A stretch of DNA of 64,000 nucleotides from an uncultured Oxalobacteraceae bacterium. GTDB lineage: Bacteria; Pseudomonadota; Gammaproteobacteria; Burkholderiales; Burkholderiaceae_D. Where the stretch lies: the NCBI GenBank assembly GCA_903893945.1, contig CAITOF010000098.1:29893-93892 (forward strand). The letters run 5' to 3'. A program made the position numbers and the translations under genes. Each line of letters begins with the position of its first letter. Position 1 is the first letter of the stretch. Below the pieces are notes generated by a model, which was not told the DNA's origin, did no database searches, and was given only the letters and a program-made list of their open reading frames with translations. Positions 8,559-17,549 of the stretch are shown piece after piece.

Positions 8559-11500
8559 TCTGTCTGTTTTTGCGCTCAGCATGCTGAGCGCGTGTGCCCA
8601 GTGGCATTTTTTCGGTGGGAAAAGTGCCAGTGGTACACCTGACAATGAACCGACGATCAAATCGATCGCGGGCCGCACGGTCGACATTGAGCACGACCAG
8701 AGCGTCACGACAAATGAGCAGCAGGCCATCGATGCTTACAAACGTTTTCTGGCCAGCGCACCCACCTCATCCAAGACGTCGGACGCCACGTTTCGCGCTG
8801 AAGCGATGCGGCGCATTGGCGATCTCGAAATGGAAAGTGCTGACGGAAAAAATGCCCAGGGCGACCCGGATTTTGCAGCAGCGATTGCCAGTTACCAGCT
8901 TTATCTGAAAAGTTACCCGAACGACCCGACCAATGACCGGGTTCTGTACCAGCTGGCGCGTGCCCAGGAGCAGAGCGGGGATCTGGGTGCCGCATTGAAG
9001 TCCCTGAAACAGCTGGTCATCCAGTATCCGCAGACGGCGTACAGCGACGAAGCACAGTTCCGGCTGGGTGAATTGCTGTTTGCGATGGGGAATTACCCAT
9101 CGGCTGAAAAAGCCTATGCCACGGTCCTGACATCGGGCGCAGCGGGCCGCTATTACGACCGTGCGCTCTACATGCAGGGCTGGACGCAATTCAAGCAGGG
9201 ACAGCTTGACGCCGCAGTGCAATCCTTTTTTGGGGTGCTCGATGTCAAGCTGACGGGCAGCGCCGGTGAGGCCGGGCTTGAGTCGATATCCGGGCTGACC
9301 CGGGCCGACCGCGAGCTGCTCGAAGACACCTTTCGTGTTATCAGCCTGAGTCTGGAAAACATGGACGGGGCACAGTCGATCGGCAGTTATATCACGACCC
9401 CGCAACGACGCGATTTCGAATTTCGGGTCTATGAGCAGCTCGGTGAACTGTATCTGAAACAGGAACGGATCAAGGATGCAGCGGATACCTTCAGCCTGTT
9501 TGCGCGCCAGAAACCCCTGGATGCCCATGCGCCGATCATGCAGGCACGGGTTATCGACATTTACGAAAGCACGGGATTTGTCTCGCTGGCATTGCAGGCG
9601 AAAAAAGACTACGTGGTGCGTTACGGCAGTACCAGTGAATTTCGCCAGACCAATCCGCAAGGGTGGGAAAAGGCCCAGAATCTGGTAAAAGTGCATCTGG
9701 CCGAATTGGCCGGTTATTATCACGCCAACGCGCAGAAAAGCAGGAATAAAGACGATTACGACGAGGCCATTCATTGGTATCGCGACTATCTGACCTCGTT
9801 CCCGACCGATAAAGAGGCGGCTGAAAATAATTTCCTGCTGGCCGAATTGCTGTATGAAGATGCGCGCTACGCCGAGGCCAGTGTCGAATACCAGAAAACT
9901 GCCTACCAGTATCCGGAAAATCCGCGCAGCGCGGATGCGGGTTACGCCGCACTGTTAAGCTACGCGCACCAGATCGACAGTGCCGATGCCGGGGCGTTGC
10001 CGGCACTGCAGAAAAACAGTGTCAACAGTGCGTTGCAGTTTGCCGGCACGTTCACGACCGACCCGCGTGCCGCGCCGGTTCTGGCCAACGCGGCGGAGAA
10101 ATTGCTGAACCTGAAAGATGACCCCCAGGCCGCCAGCGTTGCCCAGAAAATTCTTGATCTGCAACCCGCCGCGAAAGATGAACAACGGCGCATCGCCTGG
10201 ACAGTGCTGGCCTATACCCGCTTTGACAGCGGTGAATTTCACGCATCCGAACAGGCGTTTTCCGAGGCGCTGGCACTGACTGCCGCGGATGCACCCAATC
10301 GGCATGATCTGATCGAACAGCAGGCCGCCGCCATCTATAAACAGGGCGAACAGGCGCGCGACGCGGGTCAGTACAGTGAGGCGGTCGCCAATTTCGCGCG
10401 GGTCAGCGCGCTGGCACCGGGGTCGTCGATTCGCGCCACAGCCGACTATGACGCGGCAGCAGCGATGATCGCCCTGAAAGACTGGGATCATGCGGCTGTG
10501 CAGCTGGAGAATTTCCGCCAGCGTTATCCCGGCAATCCGCTGACAGCCCAGGTTGGTGACAAACTTGCGGTCGTCTATCTGGAGCAGGGACAATGGAATA
10601 ACGCCGCCCTTGAGCTTGATGCCATTGCCGCAACCAGGAGCGACAGCAAGGTGGCCAGCGACATGCTGTGGCAGGCGGCGCAACTGCATGAAAAAGCCGG
10701 CGTCCGAGGTGCCGCCGCCAGGGACTATGAACGTTATTTGAGCCTGAATGCGGATCACCCCGGCCTGGCACTGGAAGCGCGCTTTCAGCTGGCGCAGCTT
10801 GCCCGGCTTGATGGCAACAGTGCGCATGAACAGGTGCTGATGAAAGAACTGGTCGCCAGCGAACAGAACGCCGGTGCGGCCCGCACCGATCGGACCCGTT
10901 ACCTGGCTGCCAAAGCCTCGCTGGTGCTGGCCGAACCGATTGCCGATGCGTACCGAAAAGTGGTCTTGAAGGAACCGCTCAAAAAGCAGCTCAAGCTGAA
11001 GAAAGCCCGAATGGAAGAGGTACTAAAGGCCTACTCGACGGCCACTGGTTACGGCGTGGCCGATGTAACGACCGAAGCGACTTATGACATTGCAACGATA
11101 TATCGCGATTTTGGCAAGGCGTTAATGGTCTCTGAACGCCCTGCAAAGCTGAACAAAGTCGAACGCGAACAGTATGACGTGATGCTCGAAGAACAGGCAT
11201 TCCCGTTTGAAGAAAAGGCGATTGAGATATACGAACTGAATGCAGCGCGCACGGCCAGCGGCATTTATGATGAGTGGGTACAGAAAAGTCTGCTGGCGTT
11301 GCGCGAATTGAAACCGGCCCGTTATGCCAAGTCCGAACGCAGCGCTGCACCGGATGGCGGGTCGACCGGGGCGAACAGTCTGAACCGGTCGGCCATCGCG
11401 TTACGCCAGCAGGGCCAGTTTGATAAAGCGGAACAGGCCTATCGGGACGCCCTTGCTGCCGACGCCAACGACAGCCTGGCCGTGCTGAACCTGGGGATTT

Positions 11501-11658
11501 TATATGACCTGTATCTGAACGACACCCAGCAGGCCATGGATTTGTATGCGCGCTATCTGGCCATGCACCCCGAGGGGGACGCGGAGGTGTCGAAATGGAT
11601 CACCGAACTGAAGAATCGCAAACCGTCGAAGGCTGCACAACAGGGAGCTAAATCATGA
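8542..11658 (+). CDS. Large TPR lipoprotein (1038 aa)
   Basis: The N-terminus MRARLSLSVFALSMLSAC is a lipoprotein signal with Cys18 after LSA. Most of the protein is TPR repeats, for example SYQLYLKSYPNDPTNDRVLY, AAADFSLFARQ-like segments and a clear C-terminal pair (ALRQQGQFDKAEQAYRDALA, AVLNLGILYDLYLNDTQQAM). It is likely anchored in the outer membrane and exposed to the periplasm. Large TPR lipoproteins beside ExbB/ExbD/AgmX genes are a recurring arrangement. It overlaps its upstream neighbour by 17 bases and its downstream neighbour by four (ATGA), indicating tight coupling. Confidence 0.8.
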   Translation: MRARLSLSVFALSMLSACAQWHFFGGKSASGTPDNEPTIKSIAGRTVDIEHDQSVTTNEQQAIDAYKRFLASAPTSSKTSDATFRAEAMRRIGDLEMESADGKNAQGDPDFAAAIASYQLYLKSYPNDPTNDRVLYQLARAQEQSGDLGAALKSLKQLVIQYPQTAYSDEAQFRLGELLFAMGNYPSAEKAYATVLTSGAAGRYYDRALYMQGWTQFKQGQLDAAVQSFFGVLDVKLTGSAGEAGLESISGLTRADRELLEDTFRVISLSLENMDGAQSIGSYITTPQRRDFEFRVYEQLGELYLKQERIKDAADTFSLFARQKPLDAHAPIMQARVIDIYESTGFVSLALQAKKDYVVRYGSTSEFRQTNPQGWEKAQNLVKVHLAELAGYYHANAQKSRNKDDYDEAIHWYRDYLTSFPTDKEAAENNFLLAELLYEDARYAEASVEYQKTAYQYPENPRSADAGYAALLSYAHQIDSADAGALPALQKNSVNSALQFAGTFTTDPRAAPVLANAAEKLLNLKDDPQAASVAQKILDLQPAAKDEQRRIAWTVLAYTRFDSGEFHASEQAFSEALALTAADAPNRHDLIEQQAAAIYKQGEQARDAGQYSEAVANFARVSALAPGSSIRATADYDAAAAMIALKDWDHAAVQLENFRQRYPGNPLTAQVGDKLAVVYLEQGQWNNAALELDAIAATRSDSKVASDMLWQAAQLHEKAGVRGAAARDYERYLSLNADHPGLALEARFQLAQLARLDGNSAHEQVLMKELVASEQNAGAARTDRTRYLAAKASLVLAEPIADAYRKVVLKEPLKKQLKLKKARMEEVLKAYSTATGYGVADVTTEATYDIATIYRDFGKALMVSERPAKLNKVEREQYDVMLEEQAFPFEEKAIEIYELNAARTASGIYDEWVQKSLLALRELKPARYAKSERSAAPDGGSTGANSLNRSAIALRQQGQFDKAEQAYRDALAADANDSLAVLNLGILYDLYLNDTQQAMDLYARYLAMHPEGDAEVSKWITELKNRKPSKAAQQGAKS

Positions 11659-12008
11659 AACCGATGACCAGTTTGTTGGCCGTGCTTTTTCTGGCGCCGG
11701 CCATGGCACAGGATCATGCAGACATTGACCGGTCACAGATCATTGGTAACCGGGAATTGCCCAAAGTGCTGTACATTGTACCCTGGAAAAAGCCACTGCC
11801 CGGCGATCTGTCTGGTCGGCCACTGGAAAGCGTGCTCGATGAAGCGCTGGCGCCGGTCGACAAAGAGGTATTCCAGCGCCAGGTCAGGTATCAGACCCAA
11901 CCGGTTGACGAGAGCCGGCAGCAACCAGCCAGTAAGCAGGAGAATGCGCAGGCAGACAGGCAGCAGCGGTCGACCAGCAGTTCCGTATCAACAGGCAGTG
12001 TGAAATAA
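11655..12008 (+). CDS. Small exported protein between TPR and ExbB genes
   Basis: This 117-residue protein has a signal peptide (MKPMTSLLAVLFLAPAMAQ). A short core, GNRELPKVLYIVPWKKPLPGDL followed by SVLDEALAPVDKEVFQRQV, precedes a Gln/Ser-rich tail of about 35 residues that looks disordered. The start overlaps the TPR lipoprotein stop by four bases, which shows it is a real operon member. I do not recognise a characterised family. Position suggests a periplasmic accessory of the motor complex. Confidence 0.65.
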   Translation: MKPMTSLLAVLFLAPAMAQDHADIDRSQIIGNRELPKVLYIVPWKKPLPGDLSGRPLESVLDEALAPVDKEVFQRQVRYQTQPVDESRQQPASKQENAQADRQQRSTSSSVSTGSVK

Positions 12009-12045
12009 ACCAGCATCCCAACACCTTTTTTGTGGAGTTTTAATT

Positions 12046-12714
12046 ATGGATACCCTAGACCTTGCCATCAAATTTTTCCGCGATTGCGGATTATTTATTT
12101 ACCCGAGCTTATTGATCATGTCTTTAGGTGTCACTATCGCGATAGAGCGCTTTATTTTTCTGAACAGGGCCCGGTCCCAGAATCGGCGTCTGTGGGGTCA
12201 GGTACTGCCGCTGCTGCAAAAAGGCCAGTTCAAGGAAGTGCTGGGCATCACCTCCGACGCGGACGCCGCCGTGGGCAAGATCATTTATTACGGTCTGGTC
12301 CGCATGCAGAGCCCGGGACGTCGCGAAGACTACGATTCGGCCATGGAAGAGGGCATGATGGAAATTGTGCCGCGTCTGGAAAAACGCACGCATTACATCG
12401 CCACCTTTGCCAACGTGATTACCCTGGTCGGGTTGCTCGGGACAATTATCGGCCTGATTAAAGGGTTTACAGCGGTGGCCCAGGTGAATCCTGCCGAAAA
12501 GGCCGAAATGCTGTCGGCAAGTATTTCGATTGCGATGAATAACACGGCGTTTGCGCTGATGGTGGCGATCCCGTTCCTGCTGATTCATGCCTTTCTGCAG
12601 GCTAAAACGGGTGAGATTGTCGATGGTCTGGAGTCGGCAAAAATGACGTTTCTGAATCTGGTTCAGCGCATCCGCTCGGAACAGGCCGCTGCGGCTGAAG
12701 CCAGGAAATCATGA
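12046..12714 (+). CDS. MotA/TolQ/ExbB-family proton channel protein
   Basis: This 222-residue inner membrane protein shows the expected three transmembrane helices: YPSLLIMSLGVTIAIERFIF near residue 22-42, NVITLVGLLGTIIGLIKGF near 125-145 and TAFALMVAIPFLLIHAF near 167-185. The GLLGTIIGLIKGF region is the family's conserved pore helix. ExbB/TolQ proteins form pentamers that use the proton gradient to move ExbD/TolR and, through it, TonB-like proteins. It is followed by two ExbD-like genes and an AgmX/TonB-like gene, making a full energy-transducing module. The TPR neighbours argue against a simple siderophore TonB system. Confidence 0.92.
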   Translation: MDTLDLAIKFFRDCGLFIYPSLLIMSLGVTIAIERFIFLNRARSQNRRLWGQVLPLLQKGQFKEVLGITSDADAAVGKIIYYGLVRMQSPGRREDYDSAMEEGMMEIVPRLEKRTHYIATFANVITLVGLLGTIIGLIKGFTAVAQVNPAEKAEMLSASISIAMNNTAFALMVAIPFLLIHAFLQAKTGEIVDGLESAKMTFLNLVQRIRSEQAAAAEARKS

Positions 12715-13202
12715 AAGTCCGGCGCCTGCGCAAAGATGTCGCGCACCTTGAAATTACCGCGTTCATTAACCTGATCGTGGTGCTGGTACCGTTTCTGCTG
12801 TCGACGGCGGTATTTACCCGTTTGGCGGTGATTGATCTGACCTTGCCCGCCAGGAATTCACAGGCACTGGAGCAGGTCAAAGCGGACAATCTGCAACTGG
12901 AAATTGTGGTGCGGTCGGATGCACTCGAGGTGGGCGACCGGATCGGTGGCCTGATACAGCGCATACCGGCGACCGACCACGGACCGGACCTGCGTGCCCT
13001 GACCACTCTGGCGGAACAGCTGAAAACGCGCTTTCCCGACAAAAATGAAGCGTCGGTACTGGCGGAGCCGGATACGTCGTATGACACCATCGTGAAAGTC
13101 ATGGATGCGATTCGTGTCGGCCATGTTGTCCAGGGCGATAAAGTGGTGCGGTCTGAGCTGTTTCCGGCCATTTCGATTGGCGATGCACCGGTCAGAAAAT
13201 AA
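12711..13202 (+). CDS. ExbD/TolR-family protein, first copy, with Asn at the proton-relay position
   Basis: This is a 163-residue protein with one N-terminal transmembrane helix and a periplasmic domain. LEITAFINLIVVLVPFLL aligns with the family motif INVTPFIDVMLVLLIIF of ExbD. The aspartate essential for proton relay in ExbD/TolR is replaced by Asn20 here. The rest of the fold looks intact. It overlaps the ExbB-like gene by four bases. The second ExbD copy just downstream keeps the Asp, so the two may form a heterodimer with a single protonatable site. That last point is inference. Confidence 0.88.
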   Translation: MKVRRLRKDVAHLEITAFINLIVVLVPFLLSTAVFTRLAVIDLTLPARNSQALEQVKADNLQLEIVVRSDALEVGDRIGGLIQRIPATDHGPDLRALTTLAEQLKTRFPDKNEASVLAEPDTSYDTIVKVMDAIRVGHVVQGDKVVRSELFPAISIGDAPVRK

Positions 13203-13245
13203 AAACAGGCGATCGGTTGAAAGTGAAAAAAGGGGTTGATAAGTC

Positions 13246-13743
13246 ATGAAACTCACCATGCGACAAAAACGCGCGGAACGCCGCAAGCGCAATCTGACTA
13301 TGGTCGATATGAACCTGGTTTCATTGATCGACGTATTCACCATCCTGATTTTTTTCCTGCTGTCCAATTCAGTGGGCGTCGATTCACTGCCCAGCCCGAA
13401 AGCGGTACTGTTGCCGGAATCAATTGCCGAGCAGAGTCCGCGCGATACCGTGGTGGTGATTGTCAGCGGGACAGAAATTCTGGTCGAAGGTCGCAAGGTG
13501 GCCTCGGTGCCGGATGTGCTGGCCATGGATGGCGACATCATAGGGGCGCTCAAGAATGAACTCGATCTGCTGCAATCCAGCCGAAAAATCATACGCAAGG
13601 AAAATGAAGCCCAGAGCAAACAGCTGACCATTATGGGGGACAGGGAAATTCCCTATCGTCTGCTGCGCAAAATCATGGTGACCAGCGCCAGTGCCAATTT
13701 CAGCGATGTCTCGTTCGCAGTGCGGCAGAGGAGTGAATCATGA
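13246..13743 (+). CDS. ExbD/TolR-family protein, second copy, Asp conserved
   Basis: This 165-residue protein starts with a basic cytoplasmic tail (MRQKRAERRKRN) and has one transmembrane helix, VDMNLVSLIDVFTILIFFLL, in which Asp29 matches the proton-relay aspartate of ExbD and TolR. A periplasmic domain of about 110 residues follows. AAGGGG lies about ten bases before the ATG. Its end overlaps the AgmX-like gene by four bases. With the ExbB-like protein it should form the active motor stator, and the upstream ExbD-like copy lacks the Asp. Confidence 0.9.
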   Translation: MKLTMRQKRAERRKRNLTMVDMNLVSLIDVFTILIFFLLSNSVGVDSLPSPKAVLLPESIAEQSPRDTVVVIVSGTEILVEGRKVASVPDVLAMDGDIIGALKNELDLLQSSRKIIRKENEAQSKQLTIMGDREIPYRLLRKIMVTSASANFSDVSFAVRQRSES

Positions 13744-14810
13744 GTACGGCATTGATGGTGTCGTTTCGCGAACCGGAATTTCCGTGGGCCGGCTCGCCGG
13801 AAGATGACTCGCGCTTCAACTATTTACTGAGAAATGTCCTGACCTTCTGCATCGTGCTGAGTCTGCTGGTGATTTTCATGCCGGTCGCGGTCGTGGACCG
13901 GAGCAAGAATCAGGCGGTCCCCGAGCAGATCACCACAATGGTGCTGGACCACGTTAAACAGTTGCCCCCGGTCATACCCGAAGAGACAGCCCGGCCCGAC
14001 CTGCCGAAAGCGGCGGAGAAAAATCCTGACGTGAACAGCCAGGACAAAAAGCACAGGGAAAAGCCCGCACCGGAGGCCAGGGTTCCGCTGCCGGATAAAC
14101 CGCCGGGTGAGATCGATGCGGCACGGCATAAAGTGGCCGGTGTCGGCCTGTTGTCGATGTCCAAAGATCTGGAAGAGCTGCGCGGCGCACCGATGGCGGT
14201 GCAGGTCGCGCCAGTCAAACCCGGACCGGGTGTGGGCAGCGGTACCGGTGTGGGTGTGGGTGCCGGGTCCGAAGCCGGGGTGCCGGTCCGCGCACTGATT
14301 ACCTCGAACGCCAGTGGCGGTAGCGGCGGCATTAATACCTCCGGTTACAGCAGTAACACGGGCGGCGGTGGTCTGGCAGGGCGTTCCACCACGCTGGTGG
14401 AAGGTGCGCTGGGTGGTGGCGGCGGTGGAGGCGCAGGGCGCGCGGGCGGCGCCGGCACCCGGGCAGGCCTGAAAACGGCCAATCCCGGTGGCGTGCTGCA
14501 GCGTGGTGGCAGTGGTAAAGCGTCGCGTTCCATCGAAGAAATAAAGCTGGTGTTTGAAAAAAACAAGGGGGCGATCTACGCCATCTATAATCGGGCGCTG
14601 CGTGAGGAACCGGGTCTGCAGGGCAAGGTGGTGCTGGAATTAAAGATTGCACCAGCGGGCAATGTGCTGGACTGCCGGATCGTGTCGAGTGAACTGAAAT
14701 CACCGGAACTGGAATCCAGACTTCTGGCACGGATCCGCCAGTTTGATTTTGGTGCCAAAGATGTGGATCAGATGAACGTGACCTGGCCTGTTGATTTTTT
14801 ACCTTCCTGA
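13740..14810 (+). CDS. AgmX/PglI C-terminal domain TonB-like protein
   Basis: This 356-residue protein has a single transmembrane helix near residues 35-57 (LTFCIVLSLLVIFMPVAVV). A Pro/Lys/Glu-rich periplasmic segment and a long Gly/Ser-rich linker (about 155-250) follow. The C-terminal domain of about 100 residues (ASRSIEEIKLVFEKNKGAIY, then LQGKVVLELKIAPAGNVLDC) is of the AgmX/PglI type, related to TonB C-termini. AgmX (GltG/GltJ-like) proteins belong to the Myxococcus gliding machine, and shorter relatives exist in non-gliding bacteria. It likely transmits motor force across the periplasm to the TPR and barrel proteins encoded upstream. Confidence 0.85.
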   Translation: MSTALMVSFREPEFPWAGSPEDDSRFNYLLRNVLTFCIVLSLLVIFMPVAVVDRSKNQAVPEQITTMVLDHVKQLPPVIPEETARPDLPKAAEKNPDVNSQDKKHREKPAPEARVPLPDKPPGEIDAARHKVAGVGLLSMSKDLEELRGAPMAVQVAPVKPGPGVGSGTGVGVGAGSEAGVPVRALITSNASGGSGGINTSGYSSNTGGGGLAGRSTTLVEGALGGGGGGGAGRAGGAGTRAGLKTANPGGVLQRGGSGKASRSIEEIKLVFEKNKGAIYAIYNRALREEPGLQGKVVLELKIAPAGNVLDCRIVSSELKSPELESRLLARIRQFDFGAKDVDQMNVTWPVDFLPS

Positions 14811-14824
14811 AGAGCCGGACGAGT

Positions 14825-15454
14825 ATGACTTTAGTGGCCCGGCAACTTTCGTGCACGCGTGGCGATCGCGACCTGTTTCAGTCGGTCAGCATCGATCTGC
14901 AGCCGGGAGCCGTGTTGCGAATTGCCGGTCATAATGGCGCCGGAAAAACCAGCCTGTTCCGGCTGTTGTGTGGTTTGTCGGCACCATCCGCCGGCGAGGT
15001 GAGCTGGAACGGCATCAACATCAACACACTGGGCGAGCAGTTTCGCAGCCAGCTGACGTATGTGGGTCACCTTAACGGTATCAAGGATGATTTGACCGTG
15101 CGTGAAAATCTGGTGATGAACGCGCTGCTTGCCGGACATCCGGTGCCACCCGGATCCACTGGCAGCGTGCTGGAACAGGTCGGATTGGCGGATGTCGCCG
15201 ATTTGCCGACCCGCGTTCTGTCGCAGGGCCAGAAAAAGCGTGTCGCCCTGGCCAGATTGGCGTTCTGCGCCGGGACACCGTTGTGGCTTCTGGACGAACC
15301 ATTTTCTGCGCTCGATGCGCGCGCTGTGGCCTCGTTGTGTGAAACACTGAATCAGCACCTGCGCAATAATGGCATGGTGGTCTACAGTACCCACCAGGAC
15401 ATGGAATTGCAGGGTAAAAGCAGCCTGACGCTTGATCTGGACATGCCATGCTGA
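14825..15454 (+). CDS. ccmA: Haem exporter ABC ATPase CcmA
   Basis: This 209-residue ABC ATPase has Walker A GHNGAGKTS, signature LSQGQKKRVALARL, Walker B LWLLDEPFSALD and a switch histidine in VVYSTHQDMEL. It powers CcmB and drives release of holo-CcmE from CcmC in System I cytochrome c maturation. The length is typical of CcmA and the next gene is ccmB, overlapping by seven bases. It begins only 15 bases after the AgmX-like gene, so cytochrome maturation may be cotranscribed with the envelope machine. Confidence 0.95.
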   Translation: MTLVARQLSCTRGDRDLFQSVSIDLQPGAVLRIAGHNGAGKTSLFRLLCGLSAPSAGEVSWNGININTLGEQFRSQLTYVGHLNGIKDDLTVRENLVMNALLAGHPVPPGSTGSVLEQVGLADVADLPTRVLSQGQKKRVALARLAFCAGTPLWLLDEPFSALDARAVASLCETLNQHLRNNGMVVYSTHQDMELQGKSSLTLDLDMPC

Positions 15455-16116
15455 CACTCCTGTTGCGGATAATTGCCCGTGATCTGCTGCTGGCGTATCG
15501 ACGCCGTTCTGACGTGGTGTCAGCGTTATTCTTTTTTGTTCTGGTGGTGTCGCTGTTTCCCCTGGGTGTGGGCCCGGAACCTGAATTGTTAAAGTCGATT
15601 GCGCCGGGTATAGTCTGGGTTGCGGCGCTGCTGGCATCCACCCTTGCGTTGGGCCGCCTGTTCGCGCTCGACTACGCGGATGGCACGCTGGAGCAGATGC
15701 TGCTCGCGCCCGAACCACTCAGTATTATTGTCATCGGCAAAGTTGCTGCGCACTGGCTGGTGTCCGGGTTGCCGGTGGTGCTGTTGGCACCGCTGCTGGC
15801 ATTGCAGTTCGGATTGTCCGGCGATTCGGTGACGGTATTGGTTGTGAGCCTTCTGATCGGGACGCCGACCCTGAGTTTTATGGGTGCCATAGGGGCCGCA
15901 CTGACCTTGGGATTGCGTGGTGCCAGCGTCCTGATGTCATTACTGGTATTGCCGCTGACGATTCCAGTGTTGATCTTTGGCGCAGGCGCAGTAAGTGCTC
16001 GCATTAGCGGCATGGATGCGACAGCGCACCTGCAATTGCTGGGTGCGCTGTTAGCGGCAACAGTGGCACTGGCGCCCTGGGTCACCGTGGCGGCACTCAG
16101 AATCTCGCTGGATTGA
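15448..16116 (+). CDS. ccmB: Haem exporter permease CcmB
   Basis: This 222-residue integral membrane protein has about six hydrophobic helices (for example SALFFFVLVVSLFPLGVG and GIVWVAALLASTLALGRL). Its FALDYADGTLEQMLLAPEPL segment is characteristic of CcmB. It pairs with CcmA to form the transporter that releases haem-loaded CcmE. The start overlaps ccmA and ccmC follows after 41 bases, the standard order. Confidence 0.95.
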   Translation: MLTLLLRIIARDLLLAYRRRSDVVSALFFFVLVVSLFPLGVGPEPELLKSIAPGIVWVAALLASTLALGRLFALDYADGTLEQMLLAPEPLSIIVIGKVAAHWLVSGLPVVLLAPLLALQFGLSGDSVTVLVVSLLIGTPTLSFMGAIGAALTLGLRGASVLMSLLVLPLTIPVLIFGAGAVSARISGMDATAHLQLLGALLAATVALAPWVTVAALRISLD

Positions 16117-16157
16117 ATTCAGGCACAATCCGGATTTAACGCAACCCGAATCAGAAA

Positions 16158-16913
16158 ATGGTAACCATGGCTTTAAAAATACGATGGTTCAGATACGCGG
16201 CACCCGAACCGTTTTTTCACCTTGCCGGGAAATGCATTCCGTGGTTTTTCACGCTTGCCCTGTCATTTTTTGGCGCGGGCTTTTACGCGGGTTTCGTCCT
16301 GGCGCCCACCGATTTTCAGCAGCACGATGCGTATCGCATTATTTATCTGCATGTACCGGTCGCCTGGATGTCGATGTTCATTTATGTCGTCATGGCGGCG
16401 TGGGCGGGAATCGGCTGGGCTTTCAATACACGATTATCGTCCATGATGGCCTCTGCGCTGGCGCCGACCGGGGCGCTGTTGACCTTTCTGGCATTATGGA
16501 CCGGGGCGCTGTGGGGCAAGCCGACGTGGGGTACCTGGTGGGTCTGGGATGCGCGGCTGACCTCTGAATTGATACTGCTGTTCCTGTATATCGGTTTTAT
16601 GGCGTTGCAGGCCGCTATCGATGAACCGCGCCGCGCTGACAAGGCCGGTGCTGTGCTTGCGCTGGTCGGGGTGGTCAATATTCCCGTGATCTATTTTTCG
16701 GTTCAATGGTGGAACACCCTGCATCAGGGAGCCTCGATTTCACTGACCAAGGCGCCTACAATGGCGGCAACGATGTTATCAGGTCTGGTACTGATGGGTC
16801 TGGCCTGCTGGATGTATGCGCTGGCTGCGGTTCTGATGCGGGTTCGTTGTATCATACTGGAACGGGAAAAGAAGTCTGACTGGGTCAGGCGGTATCGGGA
16901 GGGCGGCGTATGA
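16158..16913 (+). CDS. ccmC: Haem export/CcmE-loading protein CcmC
   Basis: CcmC loads haem onto CcmE in the periplasm. This 251-residue protein carries the tryptophan-rich haem-handling motif WGTWWVWDARLTSELIL, flanked by histidines in HVPVAW and WNTLHQG, and six membrane helices. Two ATGs three codons apart (16158 and 16167) are possible starts. Its stop overlaps the ATG of ccmD (ATGA). Confidence 0.95.
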   Translation: MVTMALKIRWFRYAAPEPFFHLAGKCIPWFFTLALSFFGAGFYAGFVLAPTDFQQHDAYRIIYLHVPVAWMSMFIYVVMAAWAGIGWAFNTRLSSMMASALAPTGALLTFLALWTGALWGKPTWGTWWVWDARLTSELILLFLYIGFMALQAAIDEPRRADKAGAVLALVGVVNIPVIYFSVQWWNTLHQGASISLTKAPTMAATMLSGLVLMGLACWMYALAAVLMRVRCIILEREKKSDWVRRYREGGV

Positions 16914-17059
16914 ACTGGTCCGGTTGGTCCGAGTTTGTCAACATGGGCGGGTATGCGTTCTATGTATGGGGTTCGCTGGGCACGGTACTCGTTTGCCTGG
17001 CGCTTGAACTGACCGGATTGCGGCGACGTTTTAAAAAATTACATGAAACCAAGGCATAA
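16910..17059 (+). CDS. ccmD: Haem exporter protein CcmD
   Basis: This is a 49-residue membrane peptide, beginning [20 protein letters not shown], with one helix and a basic tail ([10 protein letters not shown]). The FxxMGGYxxYVW start is the CcmD signature. CcmD helps release holo-CcmE from the CcmABC complex. It overlaps ccmC by four bases and ccmE by 17 bases. Confidence 0.93.
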   Translation: MNWSGWSEFVNMGGYAFYVWGSLGTVLVCLALELTGLRRRFKKLHETKA

Positions 17060-17483
17060 ACGACTCCTGTTGATCCTCGCCGGTTTGGCTGCCACGGGCA
17101 TCGCTGCCGCACTGGTTCTGTCTGCATTTCAGAAAAATCTGGTATTCTTTTTCACGCCGACACAGATTGCAGCAGGTCAGGCACCGCACGGTAAAAGTTT
17201 TCGGCTGGGGGGTATGGTGGTGGAACACAGCCTGAAACGGCAGGCCGACGGGGTGACGCTCAGTTTTGTGGTGACCGATCTGGCCCAGGACATAACGGTG
17301 CAGTATCACGGCATACTGCCCGACCTGTTCAAGGAAGGCAAAGGCGTTGTGGCCCAGGGCAGACTGAATGACGAGCATGTTTTTGTGGCCGAGGAGGTGC
17401 TGGCCAAGCATGATGAAAATTACATGCCACCCGAGGCTGCCTATGCCCTGAAGCAGGGCGGTCAAACCGGCGCCCCAAAATAG
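17043..17483 (+). CDS. ccmE: Periplasmic haem chaperone CcmE
   Basis: This 146-residue protein has an N-terminal membrane anchor ([20 protein letters not shown]) and an OB-fold periplasmic domain. The covalent haem-binding histidine lies in [15 protein letters not shown]. It carries haem from CcmC to the CcmF/CcmH ligase. No ccmF, ccmG or ccmH gene follows here, so the ligase must be encoded elsewhere. The TlpA-like protein at 4093 could substitute for CcmG, though this is only a guess. Confidence 0.95.
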   Translation: MKPRHKRLLLILAGLAATGIAAALVLSAFQKNLVFFFTPTQIAAGQAPHGKSFRLGGMVVEHSLKRQADGVTLSFVVTDLAQDITVQYHGILPDLFKEGKGVVAQGRLNDEHVFVAEEVLAKHDENYMPPEAAYALKQGGQTGAPK

Positions 17484-17549
17484 TATTCAGCGGTATCGCC
17501 ACGGATGTGGCATACAATTTCAACTTGCAAACTGATAAAGGACAATTTT

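Noticed and set aside
8767..9774. Long minus-strand open frame (335 codons) inside the TPR lipoprotein gene
   Set aside because: It lies wholly opposite a well-supported coding gene with lipoprotein signal and TPR repeats, and its product has no recognisable domain or exported start; it is a shadow of GC-rich coding DNA.
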